Shown here: positions 35,396 through 44,980 of the stretch, piece after piece
How positions within the stretch are numbered: position 1 is the first letter of the stretch
Layout: every line of letters starts with the position of its first letter
Assembly: GCF_000764225.1 (NCBI RefSeq)
Contig: NZ_JQED01000055.1
Span: forward strand, 496,001 to 560,000
Source of the DNA: Colwellia psychrerythraea
Lineage (GTDB): Bacteria > Pseudomonadota > Gammaproteobacteria > Enterobacterales > Alteromonadaceae
DNA: 64,000 nucleotides
Direction: 5' to 3'
Notes under the pieces: model-generated
What the model was told of the DNA's origin: nothing
The model's database searches: none
Seen by the model: the letters and a program-made list of their open reading frames with translations, nothing else
Program-made: the position numbers and the translations under genes

Positions 35396-36130
35396 TTAGT
35401 GTAAATCACCGAAGCGGCATTGCAATGCGGTAATCGCCGTTAATGCGGCAGTTTCAGTACGTAATACTCTTGGGCCAAGAAGTACGTCGTGAAAATCACT
35501 GTCATTGGCTTGAGTGATTTCTTCATCACTAAGACCACCCTCAGGGCCAATAAGCAATCGAACACGTGTATTCTCTACCGGTAAACTCATGATGGAATGC
35601 TGAGCTTTTGGATGTAAATTGATTTTTAGCGCAGTGGTTTTTTGCTTTAACCAATCAGCTAATAACATAGGCTCTGCCACAATGGGTACGCTTGCGCGAC
35701 CACTTTGTTCACAAGCACTAATGACTATTTTTTGCCATTGCTGACGTTTTTTCTCAAGACGCTCTGCATTTAGTTTAACTCCGCAGCGTTCGGTAAATAA
35801 AGGCGTAATGGTATTTACGCCCAGCTCTACCGATTTCTGTAAAGTAAAGTCCATCCTATCACCACGAGAAATACCTTGTCCTAAATGTATGTTTAGCGGA
35901 GATTCACTATTATTTTCTTCTTGGGAGATGATTGTTACATCAGCTGATTTCTTACTGACATTACATAATGTTGCTGTGTATTGAAATGCCTCTTCACCAT
36001 TAAATAATGTAATTGTGTCACCAGTCTTTAGGCGTAAAACTCGTACTACATGACCAAACGCATCATCAGATAATGGCATCGTTTCGTTAAGAGTAAACTG
36101 ACTTTGTTGAAATATTCTTGGGTTACGCAT
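35396..36130 (-). CDS. rsmE: 16S rRNA m3U1498 methyltransferase RsmE
   Basis: This 244-residue SPOUT methyltransferase modifies U1498 of 16S rRNA. It has an N-terminal PUA-like domain (MRNPRIFQQSQF to about 70) and a C-terminal trefoil-knot domain with LLIGPEGGLSDEEITQAN and VLLGPRVLRTETAALTAITALQ, the SAM-binding knot. It is the first gene of the rsmE-gshB-yqgE-ruvX set and divergent from the secreted protein at 36300. Confidence 0.96.
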   Translation of the reverse strand: MRNPRIFQQSQFTLNETMPLSDDAFGHVVRVLRLKTGDTITLFNGEEAFQYTATLCNVSKKSADVTIISQEENNSESPLNIHLGQGISRGDRMDFTLQKSVELGVNTITPLFTERCGVKLNAERLEKKRQQWQKIVISACEQSGRASVPIVAEPMLLADWLKQKTTALKINLHPKAQHSIMSLPVENTRVRLLIGPEGGLSDEEITQANDSDFHDVLLGPRVLRTETAALTAITALQCRFGDLH

Positions 36131-36299
36131 AATAGGCTTAATGGAAAATCATGATTATTAAACTAAAATAAGGGCGACAAGTGCAAAAAACAATGCATTA
36201 ATCTATAAATGTATAAAGTTGTACTGTTTATTGTTTTCATTTGACTAGCTACGAAAATACTTGTAATTTCTTAAGTAATATAAATAAAAAGGATTAACA

Positions 36300-36902
36300 A
36301 TGAAAAAAATTATACTTACCACGCTTGCGGCCAGTGTATTTTCTTTAGGACTCGCAGGACAATCAGCTATCGCTGGTGAAATGATCTCTGTGGATAAAAA
36401 CTTTGCTAGCCCAATTATTTCATTAAGTGGATACGATAAAGTCTATGTACAAGACTTAGACATTTCCCACACCAAAATTATTTCACCTCCTTGGATCGAC
36501 AAGGAAAGTTTCGAGTGGAAAGTCACTGATAGTAACCGCGTTCATTTGAAAGCACGCTTTAAAGAAGGTGTTGAGAAAGGCTTAACCGAGAATAACGGCC
36601 GTTACGAAATTGTAGAGAAGGAAGGTAAGGGCGTACTGATTGTTGATGTAGAAATTATTAGTTTTATGCCGTATGCCTCACAAGAAGATACTGAAACAAC
36701 AACAAAAGGCTCTGGTGAGTTCCACTTATCTGTTCACTTACGTGATGGTAAAACAAGAAGTCTGATTCATATCTTTGAAGGTACACAAGCCATTGGTAGT
36801 GATTATCAACCAAATACTGCGATGGAAAGAGCTAAAGATGCCAAAAATCTATTTAAAGCTTGGGGTAAATCGTTACGTAAAAAACTTGATGCTGCTAACT
36901 AG
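36300..36902 (+). CDS. Secreted protein, DUF3313-like
   Basis: This 200-residue protein has a signal peptide (MKKIILTTLAASVFSLGLAGQSAIA, then GEMIS) and a good ribosome site (aaaggat). The mature domain has alternating strands, notably GRYEIVEKEGKGVLIVDVEIISFMPYA and GSGEFHLSVHLRDGKTRSLIHIFEG, a pattern I associate with DUF3313 and related envelope proteins; this is a moderate match. No catalytic motif and no Cys in the mature protein. It is monocistronic with its own terminator shared with metK. Confidence 0.75.
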   Translation: MKKIILTTLAASVFSLGLAGQSAIAGEMISVDKNFASPIISLSGYDKVYVQDLDISHTKIISPPWIDKESFEWKVTDSNRVHLKARFKEGVEKGLTENNGRYEIVEKEGKGVLIVDVEIISFMPYASQEDTETTTKGSGEFHLSVHLRDGKTRSLIHIFEGTQAIGSDYQPNTAMERAKDAKNLFKAWGKSLRKKLDAAN

Positions 36903-36933
36903 TTCGAGCAATGACAATAGGTTAAATTAAACT

Positions 36934-36970
36934 AAAAAACCAGTTTACATACTTGATAAACTGGTTTTTT
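36934..36970. terminator. Bidirectional terminator between the DUF3313-like gene and metK
   Basis: A perfect 14-bp stem, aaaaaaccagttta (36934-36947) with taaactggtttttt (36957-36970), and a 9-base loop. A/T runs on both sides serve both converging genes. Confidence 0.9.
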
Positions 36971-37034
36971 TACCCGTTGAGTTTGTGAAAGCCCGTATCT
37001 TGATTGGACAGAGCTTAATCTCTATAGAGGGCTA

Positions 37035-38222
37035 CTATAAGTTTGCTGCTTTACGTAAATCGTCTGCTTTATCCGTTTTTTCCCAGCTAAAAGCGGTGAA
37101 GGTATCATCGCCAACCGTCATTTCAAATGGCTCACGACCAAAGTGACCATAGGCCGCTGTTTGCTGATACATTGGATGTAAAAGATCTAACATTTTAGTT
37201 ATGCCATAAGGGCGTAAGTCAAAATGTTCACGTACAATTTCAACTAGTTTCTCTTCAGAAATTTTGCCAGTACCGAAGGTATCAATAGAAATTGATGTCG
37301 GCTCAGCAACGCCAATGGCATAAGACACTTGAATTTCACAACGATCTGCAAGACCTGCCGCAACAATGTTCTTAGCAACATAACGGCCAGCATACGCGGC
37401 GCTACGGTCAACTTTAGAAGGGTCTTTACCAGAAAAAGCACCGCCGCCATGACGAGCCATGCCTCCGTATGTATCAACAATAATTTTACGGCCGGTTAAT
37501 CCACAATCGCCTACTGGACCACCAATAACAAAACGACCTGTTGGGTTGATATGATACTTGGTCTCTTTAGTTAATAATTCTGCTGGTAATACATGGTTAA
37601 TAATGTTTTCCATGACAGCATTAACTAAGTCTTCTTGCTTAATATCAGGATTATGCTGAGTGGAAAGAACAACAGTATCAATAGCAACCGGTTTATCATC
37701 TTCATAGATAAAAGTTACTTGTGATTTTGCATCTGGACGTAACCAAGGTAACACACCCGATTTACGTGCTTCAGCTTGACGTTCAACTAAACGATGTGAG
37801 TAATATAATGGTGCAGGCATTAGTGTCGGAGTTTCGTTGGTTGCATAACCAAACATTAAACCTTGATCACCTGCACCTTGTTCTTCTGGTTTGCTGCGAT
37901 CTACGCCTTGAGCGATTTCAGGCGATTGTTGACCAATTAAATTCATGATGCCACAAGTTTCGCCATCAAAACCAACGTCTGATGAGGTATAGCCTATTTC
38001 ACTAATAACGTTACGGGTAAGTTTTTCTAAATCAACCCAAGCATTCGTTGATACTTCACCAGAAATAATAGCAACACCGGTTTTTACCATAGTTTCACAG
38101 GCCACACGGGCATATTTGTCTTTGGCAATAATGGCATCTAATACCGCATCAGAAATTTGATCGGCTATTTTATCCGGATGGCCTTCAGAAACAGACTCGG
38201 AAGTAAAAAAATGTTTAGACAT
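37035..38222 (-). CDS. metK: S-adenosylmethionine synthase
   Basis: This 395-residue enzyme makes SAM from methionine and ATP. It shows FFTSESVSEGHPDKIADQISDAVLDAI at the N-terminus, the GAGDQGLMFGYATNET hexapeptide-type signature, the phosphate loop GGGAFSGKDPSKVDRSAAYAGRYVAKNIVAAGLA, and the C-terminal PYGITKMLDLLHPMYQQTAAYGHFGR. Length and domain order match E. coli MetK. It is monocistronic; no SAM riboswitch is seen in the 170 bases upstream, as expected for the group. Confidence 0.98.
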   Translation of the reverse strand: MSKHFFTSESVSEGHPDKIADQISDAVLDAIIAKDKYARVACETMVKTGVAIISGEVSTNAWVDLEKLTRNVISEIGYTSSDVGFDGETCGIMNLIGQQSPEIAQGVDRSKPEEQGAGDQGLMFGYATNETPTLMPAPLYYSHRLVERQAEARKSGVLPWLRPDAKSQVTFIYEDDKPVAIDTVVLSTQHNPDIKQEDLVNAVMENIINHVLPAELLTKETKYHINPTGRFVIGGPVGDCGLTGRKIIVDTYGGMARHGGGAFSGKDPSKVDRSAAYAGRYVAKNIVAAGLADRCEIQVSYAIGVAEPTSISIDTFGTGKISEEKLVEIVREHFDLRPYGITKMLDLLHPMYQQTAAYGHFGREPFEMTVGDDTFTAFSWEKTDKADDLRKAANL

Positions 38223-38391
38223 AAATCCTCAGAAAAATTTGAGTTATACAAAATAATGGGGCGATTCTACACCTGTTGAAAACAACTTTCTAGCTTTTTT
38301 ACGCCTAGACGGCTAAACGTCTCTAGATTTTTATGATTTTATTGAACTAGCGTAAGTTATTGCTAGATTTCATCGTAAGCAAATGACTTTG

Positions 38392-39216
38392 TTAGGGGCA
38401 TAGTGCATATAAAGTAAGTGGCTCTTGCCATAGTTTACTAAATATTTTTTCTTGCTCTTTTGTCTCAAGAGAACTGTAAAACTGACATTGTCCTCGTTGG
38501 GTTTTGCATGCTTCGATTTCGTTTTCAGCTAATTTCTTCGATAATTGCACTGTCACTGGTGCGGCTGTTTCTATAATGTTGACTTGCTGACCTGCAATAA
38601 GGCTAATTTGTTTTTGAACAAAGGGATAATGAGTACAGCCAAGTACTAAGGTATCTATACCTTGCATAATTAATGGCTCAATATATTGTTTCAATAAGCC
38701 ATTACATTCCTGGCTATTTTGTTTGTCTTGCTCAATAAATTCAACTAAACCAGGGCACGGCTGAATGATCACATTGGCGCCATTGTGGTGTAAGTCAATT
38801 AAAGTTTTAAAACGTTTATTCTCGCTTGTTGCTTGTGTCGCTAGAATGGCCACTTTTTTACTGATACTTTGTTTTGCCGCGGGTTTAATTGCTGGCTCAA
38901 CACCAATGATTGGAATCTTAACTTGTGCTCTTAGTTGCTCAATGGCGTTCACGGTTGCAGTATTACAGGCAATAACTATCGCTTTCACGCCTTTAGCAAT
39001 AAGTTGCTTTGCAATGAGATTAACCCGCTTAATAATGAAATCAACAGACTTTTCACCGTAAGGAGCGTGAAGACTATCAGCAAAGTAGATGATATTTTCA
39101 TGGGGGAGTTGCTGGGCAATGCATTTAGCAATTGACAATCCGCCAACGCCAGAATCGAAAACGCCAATAGGAGCTGAGTCGCTGGATATATTTCGGTTGG
39201 TTTTATGAGTGATAAT
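38392..39216 (-). CDS. murI: Glutamate racemase; start codon unresolved
   Basis: This enzyme supplies D-glutamate for peptidoglycan. The first catalytic Cys is in VIACNTATVNAI and the second in LVLGCTHYPFVQ. The first standard start in frame is a TTG at 39138, but it falls after the essential N-terminal PIGVFDSGVGG, which is encoded intact in the same frame at 39136-39171. Upstream, the frame stays open to a TGA at 39226-39228 without any ATG, GTG or TTG. Only ATT (39216 or 39168), ATC (39213) or ATA (39189) could start it. The end given is the furthest of these. A rare start codon or a frameshift is needed for a full enzyme. Confidence 0.85.
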   Translation of the reverse strand: MITHKTNRNISSDSAPIGVFDSGVGGLSIAKCIAQQLPHENIIYFADSLHAPYGEKSVDFIIKRVNLIAKQLIAKGVKAIVIACNTATVNAIEQLRAQVKIPIIGVEPAIKPAAKQSISKKVAILATQATSENKRFKTLIDLHHNGANVIIQPCPGLVEFIEQDKQNSQECNGLLKQYIEPLIMQGIDTLVLGCTHYPFVQKQISLIAGQQVNIIETAAPVTVQLSKKLAENEIEACKTQRGQCQFYSSLETKEQEKIFSKLWQEPLTLYALCP

Positions 39217-39363
39217 AGTTTTTGCTCAGCCAAAGTAAATAGGTTGTTCGAGTAAATTGTATTGCTTTTATCAGCCAAAAAGCAATACAATTAATTAAGT
39301 AAGGTTTTTTGTTTATATAATTGCGGCTTGAAGTAAGATATAGTTTTAATTAACTGGTTTCAA

Positions 39364-39541
39364 CTTGAGGAAGCAAGTATATGCCTGTTGCTTCCTCAAG
39401 GGTTTCTTCAATGAGGAGGATAAACGTTTGAATTGCCGTTATTTGTTTGAACGTGGGCATAACTATTGCTCAAGCAAAAGGCATTATCTATCTCATTTTT
39501 AACACCCACTTAAATCATGCACTCCAAAAGGTAGCGAGTAA
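39364..39541 (+). promoter_or_regulatory. Structured leader of the MFS gene with nested hairpins
   Basis: A perfect 13-bp stem (arms 39364-39376 and 39388-39400, CTTGAGGAAGCAA and its complement) encloses the start of a small ORF. A competing pairing TCCTCA (39393-39398) with TGAGGA (39412-39417) would break it. Further down are TTGC-TCAA-GCAA (about 39469-39480) and GTGGG/CCCAC pairings before the MFS ribosome site. The layout resembles translation-coupled attenuators of resistance genes. The right part resembles the repeat at 26281-26570. Confidence 0.5.
39381..39431 (+). CDS. Candidate 16-residue leader peptide upstream of the MFS gene
   Basis: ATG at 39381 encodes MPVASSRVSSMRRINV and stops at TGA. 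Its ribosome site (tgagga, 9 bases ahead) lies in the 5' arm of the 13-bp hairpin and its first codons in the 3' arm, so translation and folding would affect one another. It is too short to prove coding by sequence alone. Confidence 0.4.
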   Translation: MPVASSRVSSMRRINV

Positions 39542-40834
39542 ATGTCTAATGTTGTTTCAATAGCGCGCTTTAAAGCATTTCCACCACTAATGTGGATTTT
39601 ATTATTTGGTTCATTTATTACCCGTGGTAGTTACTACATGGTATGGCCATTTTTAGCGGTAATTCTATATGAAAAATTTGCTTTATCAGCCACACATGTT
39701 GGACTTATTCTTTCAAGCGCTGCGGTAATTTCGGTGTTAGTGAGTTTTGTTGGTAGTGCATTATCTGATCGAATTGGTCGGCATCAATTAATGTATGCCA
39801 GCGGCATTTTATATATCATATCTTTCTCATTATTAGCTGAAGTTAATTCTATTGTCGGTTATGCCTTAGTGATTACTTTATGTTCTATTGCTACTGCATT
39901 ATGGCGTCCACTCACATCTGCGTTAATTGGCGATATCATCAATGATAAAGGTACTCGTGAACTTGCTATGCAGTCGTTATATTTTATCGTGAATGTTGGC
40001 TGTGCTGTCGGCCCGATGTTAGGGCTATGGTTAGGTTTAACGGGCGAGCAATCGAGTTTTTACATTACTGCGGCAGCCTTTGCCTTTTTATTAGTGCTTT
40101 TATGGTGGGGATTTCATCAACACAGCCAGTTTGACGCAGAATCATTGCAAGCTAATCAAAAAGCATCTAGTGCAGTACAGTCTCAGCCAGCAGGTAAAGA
40201 CCACGCAACAAGTGCTGGCAGTGAGAAAATAATGAAGGTATTAGCCGCCGATAAATTATTACAGTGTCTTATTCTGGCTAATATTTTATGTATGTTTATA
40301 TACGCACAAATGGATAGTTCACTAATACAATATTTAACGCGCGCTGAAGTTCCCGATTTACTTGAGCTGATTTCAGCCATGATTTTTACCAATGCGTTAG
40401 TTATCATCTCGACTCAGTTTTTGTTGTTGAAATTAATGGCACATTTAGCGTTAATTAGTCGAATACAAATTGGCTTGGTTTTGCTGATGTGTTCGCAAAT
40501 TTGGCTAGCGGTTAATCCATTAACACTCTTTTGGGGATGGATAGGCGCCATTGTCGTGATGAGCTTAGCGGAAACGATTCTTTTCCCAACCATGAATGTT
40601 CACATTGATCGCTTGGCTCCCGATCATTTACGTGGTGCCTATTTTGGTGCTGCCTCGTTTTATGAATTTGGCTATGCAATAGCACCGCTAGGCGGGGGAA
40701 TTATTCTCGACCAATTAGGTGGCTCTTGGCTATTCTTTATCGCGGCTGCGTTAACACTACTCGTTATTTATTTTTATAGTATATTGGATAAATTACCAAG
40801 GCCTGATTTTGTTAGCATTAAAACGAACAATTAA
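39542..40834 (+). CDS. Major facilitator superfamily transporter (MdtH-like)
   Basis: This 430-residue protein has about 12 membrane helices in two sets of six with a soluble linker (about 200-230, rich in Ser, Gln and Lys). Motif A is seen as GSALSDRIGRHQLMYAS after helix 2, and TRGSYYMVWPFLAVIL in helix 1 resembles MdtH/YceL-type drug exporters. The ATG at 39542 has an aaggtag ribosome site. Substrate unknown; a structured leader precedes it, suggesting inducible expression. Confidence 0.9.
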   Translation: MSNVVSIARFKAFPPLMWILLFGSFITRGSYYMVWPFLAVILYEKFALSATHVGLILSSAAVISVLVSFVGSALSDRIGRHQLMYASGILYIISFSLLAEVNSIVGYALVITLCSIATALWRPLTSALIGDIINDKGTRELAMQSLYFIVNVGCAVGPMLGLWLGLTGEQSSFYITAAAFAFLLVLLWWGFHQHSQFDAESLQANQKASSAVQSQPAGKDHATSAGSEKIMKVLAADKLLQCLILANILCMFIYAQMDSSLIQYLTRAEVPDLLELISAMIFTNALVIISTQFLLLKLMAHLALISRIQIGLVLLMCSQIWLAVNPLTLFWGWIGAIVVMSLAETILFPTMNVHIDRLAPDHLRGAYFGAASFYEFGYAIAPLGGGIILDQLGGSWLFFIAAALTLLVIYFYSILDKLPRPDFVSIKTNN

Positions 40835-40876
40835 AAGCAAAACTTATTAAAAAAGCTAAGAAATATAATATAAGTT

Positions 40877-41497
40877 CTAACGATCTAGGCCATAATCAAT
40901 GGCGTAACGCATAAGACCAACCGTTGAGTCAATACCTAGCTTTTGCTTAATATTTCGCTTGTGTGTTTCCACGGTACGAACACTAACGTTTAGCTCTTGC
41001 GCTATACGTTTATTATTAAGGCCTTGTGAAATAAGTCTTAGCACCAATTGCTCCCTTCTAGTGACAATGCCTCGTTGTTCACTAGCAAGCTCTTTCGACA
41101 AAATCTCGGTAACTTCTGAGCTGAAATAATGCTTACCTGAGATGACTTTTTTAATGGCGTCTATTAATTCAGTTCCAGGAACATCTTTTAAAATATAACC
41201 ATCGGCGCCATGGCGCATAGCTCCTAAAATGTATTCTTTATTGTCATGCATACTGAGCATGAGTACTTTGCAATCAATATCTTGCTCTTTAATTAATTCA
41301 AGCACATACATACCATCCATTTCAGGCATGTTGATATCCATGAGTACAATATCGAAATCGAGACTTTTAATCAGTTCTAAGGCTTGCTTGCCATTTTCAG
41401 CTTCACCAACAACATCTAGGCTGCCATCAAGACTCAAACGATGTTTAAGTCCTTCTCTAAAAAGTGGATGATCGTCAACTAATAGCACTTTAATCAT
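40877..41497 (-). CDS. NarL/LuxR-family response regulator
   Basis: This 206-residue two-component regulator is counted from the ATG at 41497, where the receiver begins as MIKVLLVDDHPLFREGL. An ATG at 41512, one base after the kinase stop, is also possible. The phospho-acceptor is Asp54 in VLMDINMPEMDG; Lys in ILKDVPG closes the receiver. The C-terminal LuxR-type helix-turn-helix reads LTRREQLVLRLISQGLNNKRIAQELNVSVRTVETHKRNIKQKLGI. Its cognate kinase is immediately upstream, and its probable target is the porin-TRAP operon beyond it. Confidence 0.95.
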   Translation of the reverse strand: MIKVLLVDDHPLFREGLKHRLSLDGSLDVVGEAENGKQALELIKSLDFDIVLMDINMPEMDGMYVLELIKEQDIDCKVLMLSMHDNKEYILGAMRHGADGYILKDVPGTELIDAIKKVISGKHYFSSEVTEILSKELASEQRGIVTRREQLVLRLISQGLNNKRIAQELNVSVRTVETHKRNIKQKLGIDSTVGLMRYAIDYGLDR

Positions 41498-41513
41498 AAT
41501 ATTCTCTTTCATG

Positions 41514-42923
41514 TTAGTTCTCGCTGGCATTACTAGCATTAAAACGCAGTTGTGATTGCGGTATGCGGGCTAAAACTCTGGTACCTTTGTGCTCTGATTT
41601 GACCGTCAAATCTCCTTGATAAAAGTTTAACCTCTCCTTCATATTACGTAGGCCAATTCCCTGATGAACTTTAGTCTTCTTATCTTTATCTTCATTCTTA
41701 TCGTAGCGTTGATAATCAAAACCTTGGCCATCATCAATAATTTCTAATGCTAACCAATTGGGGATTAACTTTAATGTGATAGTTACTGTTGTGGCATTGG
41801 CATGACGCTCAATATTCGTTAACGACTCCTGAGCAATTCGATATAAAGCGGTCTTAACTTCAGTTGATAAAATATTTCGAAGCGATAACCGTTCTACATT
41901 AACATGAATACCAGTACGTTGAGAAAAGTCTCTGCCCAGTTCTTCTAGTGCAGCACCTAAACCATAATCTTCAAGCAAACCTGGATGCAATTGATGCGAA
42001 ATAGCGCGGATATCACCCATTATCTTGCAAATAAGTTCCATGGAACGATCCATTTCATTACTGGCATCATCATTGTTTTGATGTTTCAATTGGGCTGTTT
42101 CTAAGGAGAATCTCGCTGCAGCAATTGTTTGACTAATACCGTCATGAAGCTCTCGTGAAACTCGCTTACACTCCTCTTCTTGGGTCTGAAATATTCGCTC
42201 ATTAAGCTCACGTAATTTTCGGTTTGCCAATTTTCTTTCACTAAAACGTATAAATTGCCCAGAAAAAAATATGGCAATAATGGCGACTAAACCAATGATT
42301 AGCGTCATGATAGAAGTATTACGAATATGTTTACTAATCGAATCATTTAACACGGCAATTTCTTGATCAATGTCGTCAATATAAACACCAGTGCCTATCA
42401 TCCATTGCCAATCTTCTAGCTCCCTCGAGTAACCTATTTTCTTACCAACTTCACCACCTTTTGATGGTTGATTAAAAACATAATTTAGGTAACCACCACC
42501 ATCTTTTGCATTCTCTATAAGACCTCGAATCAGCTTTACGCCATTTCTATCTTCAAGATCGAGCCAGTTTTTCCCGATGCGCCACTCTTGCCCAGGTATC
42601 AGTAATGCAGTGCCATCAAAGTTATAAGCAAAGAAGTAACCGTCTTTACCAAAGCGCATATTAGACAATACTTGTTTAACTAACGATTGGGCTTGTTCAT
42701 TACTTAGGTTTTTATTTCGATAAATATGCTCTGTGGCGCCCTCAGCAAGCGCGACATAATTACGTAACTCGTCTTTTCGGTGCTTCATTATGCCATGACG
42801 ATACTCATAAACGGTTTGTTCAGATAAGGACTGATATTGCACTTGTGTTACGATGAGCACAGCAACCAGCGCTAATACCAAAGGCACGATAGTAACCAGT
42901 TGTAATTTTAAATTAATATTCAC
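41514..42923 (-). CDS. Cache-domain sensor histidine kinase (NarX/DegS class)
   Basis: This 469-residue membrane kinase has helix 1 at about 8-26, a periplasmic single Cache (sCache_2) sensor at about 35-195 (GKDGYFFAYNFDGTALLIPG, GKNWLDLEDRNG, WQWMIGTGVYIDDID), helix 2 at about 203-222, a HisKA_3 dimerisation domain with His260 in RVSRELHDGISQTIAAARFSLE, and a HATPase with RIAQESLTNIERHA and DDGQGFD. Such sensors bind small organic acids in many proteins. The same sensor signature is in the chemoreceptor at 48254-49927, on the other side of the transporter genes. Confidence 0.95.
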   Translation of the reverse strand: MNINLKLQLVTIVPLVLALVAVLIVTQVQYQSLSEQTVYEYRHGIMKHRKDELRNYVALAEGATEHIYRNKNLSNEQAQSLVKQVLSNMRFGKDGYFFAYNFDGTALLIPGQEWRIGKNWLDLEDRNGVKLIRGLIENAKDGGGYLNYVFNQPSKGGEVGKKIGYSRELEDWQWMIGTGVYIDDIDQEIAVLNDSISKHIRNTSIMTLIIGLVAIIAIFFSGQFIRFSERKLANRKLRELNERIFQTQEEECKRVSRELHDGISQTIAAARFSLETAQLKHQNNDDASNEMDRSMELICKIMGDIRAISHQLHPGLLEDYGLGAALEELGRDFSQRTGIHVNVERLSLRNILSTEVKTALYRIAQESLTNIERHANATTVTITLKLIPNWLALEIIDDGQGFDYQRYDKNEDKDKKTKVHQGIGLRNMKERLNFYQGDLTVKSEHKGTRVLARIPQSQLRFNASNASEN

Positions 42924-43903
42924 TTAATAACCCTTATTCTCAAGTCATGTTGTCTAAACATAACTTTGACTATACCCAATCACTTTAAAGAGTGACTTTC
43001 ATTAATAGCTTCTAATAGTGTTACTTTATCCATGTAATCAACTAACGGTTGTTAATCGATATTGGCATAATGTGAAAAGCCAATTTAACTGCTCCTGCTA
43101 TTACTATAGCTAGCTCTGTCATTTTTCGTACTTGTTCTATTATTGATGAGATGTGCTTTATATGTATTGATACAGTGTTTTTACAAACTGATTTAATAAA
43201 CATAATCTTGGTGAATTAATTAAGCTGTTCAGTATTGTGAGTAGTCACAAGTTTACAATCAAAGACAGCTACCCTTAACTTAAGTATTGGTCGTGATTAT
43301 TGATTTATACAAGTCAATTTTTCATCAGAATATTGAGTCTATACTTTATGTTACATTTTAATAATGGTGTATTAATTAATTTTTTATTTCCAAAATGCAT
43401 GTAATGGCTGGCTATTGTCAATAAACCCGTATCGCTTTCGTTAATACTTAGGGCTCTTCTGCTTTTTAAGTTAAATGTCAGAAAATTACCCATACCTATT
43501 CCTATGACTATACCTCTTCCTCTACAGATACTGCATATTAATGTTGATAATTACAGACTCATTGTCGCGATTAACCTTCAGAGCCATCAACAGAGTACTC
43601 CCTCAGAATAACGCTAAGCACAACGTCATACTATTAATAGCCACATTACTTTATCTAGCCGAACTAGTGATGCATAAATTAGCTAAGTCATATGTAAATA
43701 GTTAGCTAAATAATTTCAATATTTGCCTTTTTGGTTGCTTTTTTAAACGGTATTTGCCCGATTTTTAATAAAACTAAGTGTAAACACGTAGAAAAAATAC
43801 GTACATTCGCCGATTACGCGTAGTGGGTAATTTCAATATTGTATATCTAGCACTAAGCGAGATGATTCAAATCATCCAAGTCTCAATAAAAAGGGTAACA
43901 ATA
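42924..43903. other. Long AT-rich spacer between kinase and porin genes
   Basis: This is nearly 1 kb without a credible gene. It must hold the divergent promoters of the kinase-regulator operon and the porin. Near the porin, CGTA (43787-43790) and TACG (43798-43801) form a dyad, followed by tacgtac and ttacgcgtag, which are weak candidates for NarL-type half-sites. I see no tRNA, repeat array or terminator in the remainder. Confidence 0.4.
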
Positions 43904-44944
43904 ATGAAAAATATAATAAAATCCGGTTTTATGTTGGCAGCAATAGTATCCGCACCTTCATATGCAGGTTATACGTTCGATTTAGGCGATAAAGATTCTA
44001 TTACTTTTGGTGGTTTCATCAAAGCAGACATACGTACTGTTAATGGTGATGTAAGCGCTCCAGCAACAGGCAATGATTACTGGATAGGCGCTGCCTCAGT
44101 GACAGACGATATTTCAACAACCAAATTTACAGCCAATGAAACACGTTTTAATGCTAAATATATTCATGGTGATGTTACAGGCTTTATTGAATTTGATTTT
44201 TACGGTGGCGGTGGCAATCAAATCATTTCAAACTCATCACATCCTAGATTACGTCACGCATTCATAAAATATAAAAACATCACTGTCGGTCAAACATGGA
44301 CCACCTTTATGAATACCAGTGCAATACCAGAATCTGCAGATTTCGGTGGGCCTTTGGTTGCCGAATCATTCATCAGACAAGGTCAGATCCGTTATACAAA
44401 TGGTGGTTTACAGTTGTCTTTAGAAAATCCACATTCAGACAAAGGTGATAACACCCAAGATTCAATTCCTGATGTTATTGCTAAATACACCTTCAAAGGT
44501 GACTGGGGTAATGTGTCAGTTTCAGGTGTAGCCCGTCAATTAAATACTGTTGGTGGCGATACCGTGTCTGCTGCTGGCTTTGGTGTTGCTGGTCGCATTA
44601 AAACGTTCGGCAAAGATGATTTTCGTTTCCAAGTGCATGGTGGCAAAACTGGCCGTTATGTTAGCGTAGTTACTGCAAGAGATTTAGTTGGTGAAGAAGC
44701 GGAACAATCAACATCAATCATGGCTGCATACCGTCACTATTGGACTGAAGATCTGCGTTCAACTGTTTATTACGGCACCACGGATACTGATCTAGGCAAC
44801 GTTAAGAATAACCACGTGGCGGTGAACCTATTCAAAAACTACACGAAGCAACTTTCTTTTGGCGTTGAAGTCGGTAATTTCGAAATGTCAAAAGTTAATA
44901 AAAACTCTAACTACTTACAATTCTCAGCAAAATACGTTCTTTAA
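43904..44944 (+). CDS. DcaP-like trimeric outer-membrane porin
   Basis: The ATG at 43904 is chosen for its aaaggg ribosome site and because the signal peptide begins there (MKNIIKSGFMLAAIVSAPSYA before GYTF); an in-frame GTG at 43823 would only add junk. The 346 residues contain FGGFIKADIRT, ARFNAKY-like ETRFNAKYIHGDVTGFIEFDFYGGGG, LRHAFIKYKNITVGQTWTTFM, and a C-terminal strand ending SAKYVL, as in DcaP-family porins. These admit dicarboxylates and similar small acids in Acinetobacter. It precedes the TRAP genes by 36 bases and is probably the outer-membrane entry for the same substrate. Confidence 0.88.
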   Translation: MKNIIKSGFMLAAIVSAPSYAGYTFDLGDKDSITFGGFIKADIRTVNGDVSAPATGNDYWIGAASVTDDISTTKFTANETRFNAKYIHGDVTGFIEFDFYGGGGNQIISNSSHPRLRHAFIKYKNITVGQTWTTFMNTSAIPESADFGGPLVAESFIRQGQIRYTNGGLQLSLENPHSDKGDNTQDSIPDVIAKYTFKGDWGNVSVSGVARQLNTVGGDTVSAAGFGVAGRIKTFGKDDFRFQVHGGKTGRYVSVVTARDLVGEEAEQSTSIMAAYRHYWTEDLRSTVYYGTTDTDLGNVKNNHVAVNLFKNYTKQLSFGVEVGNFEMSKVNKNSNYLQFSAKYVL

Positions 44945-44980
44945 TTTTTACTTTTCACTCAACGAGACAGGAGAAAGACA

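Noticed and set aside
38305..38326. Terminator between murI and metK
   Set aside because: A short stem is present, but on the minus strand, the direction of murI transcription, it is followed by A rather than T residues.
38985..39290. 101-codon minus-strand ORF overlapping the start of murI
   Set aside because: It reads a different frame across the conserved murI N-terminus and encodes no recognisable protein. It matters only as a possible source of a frameshifted start for murI.
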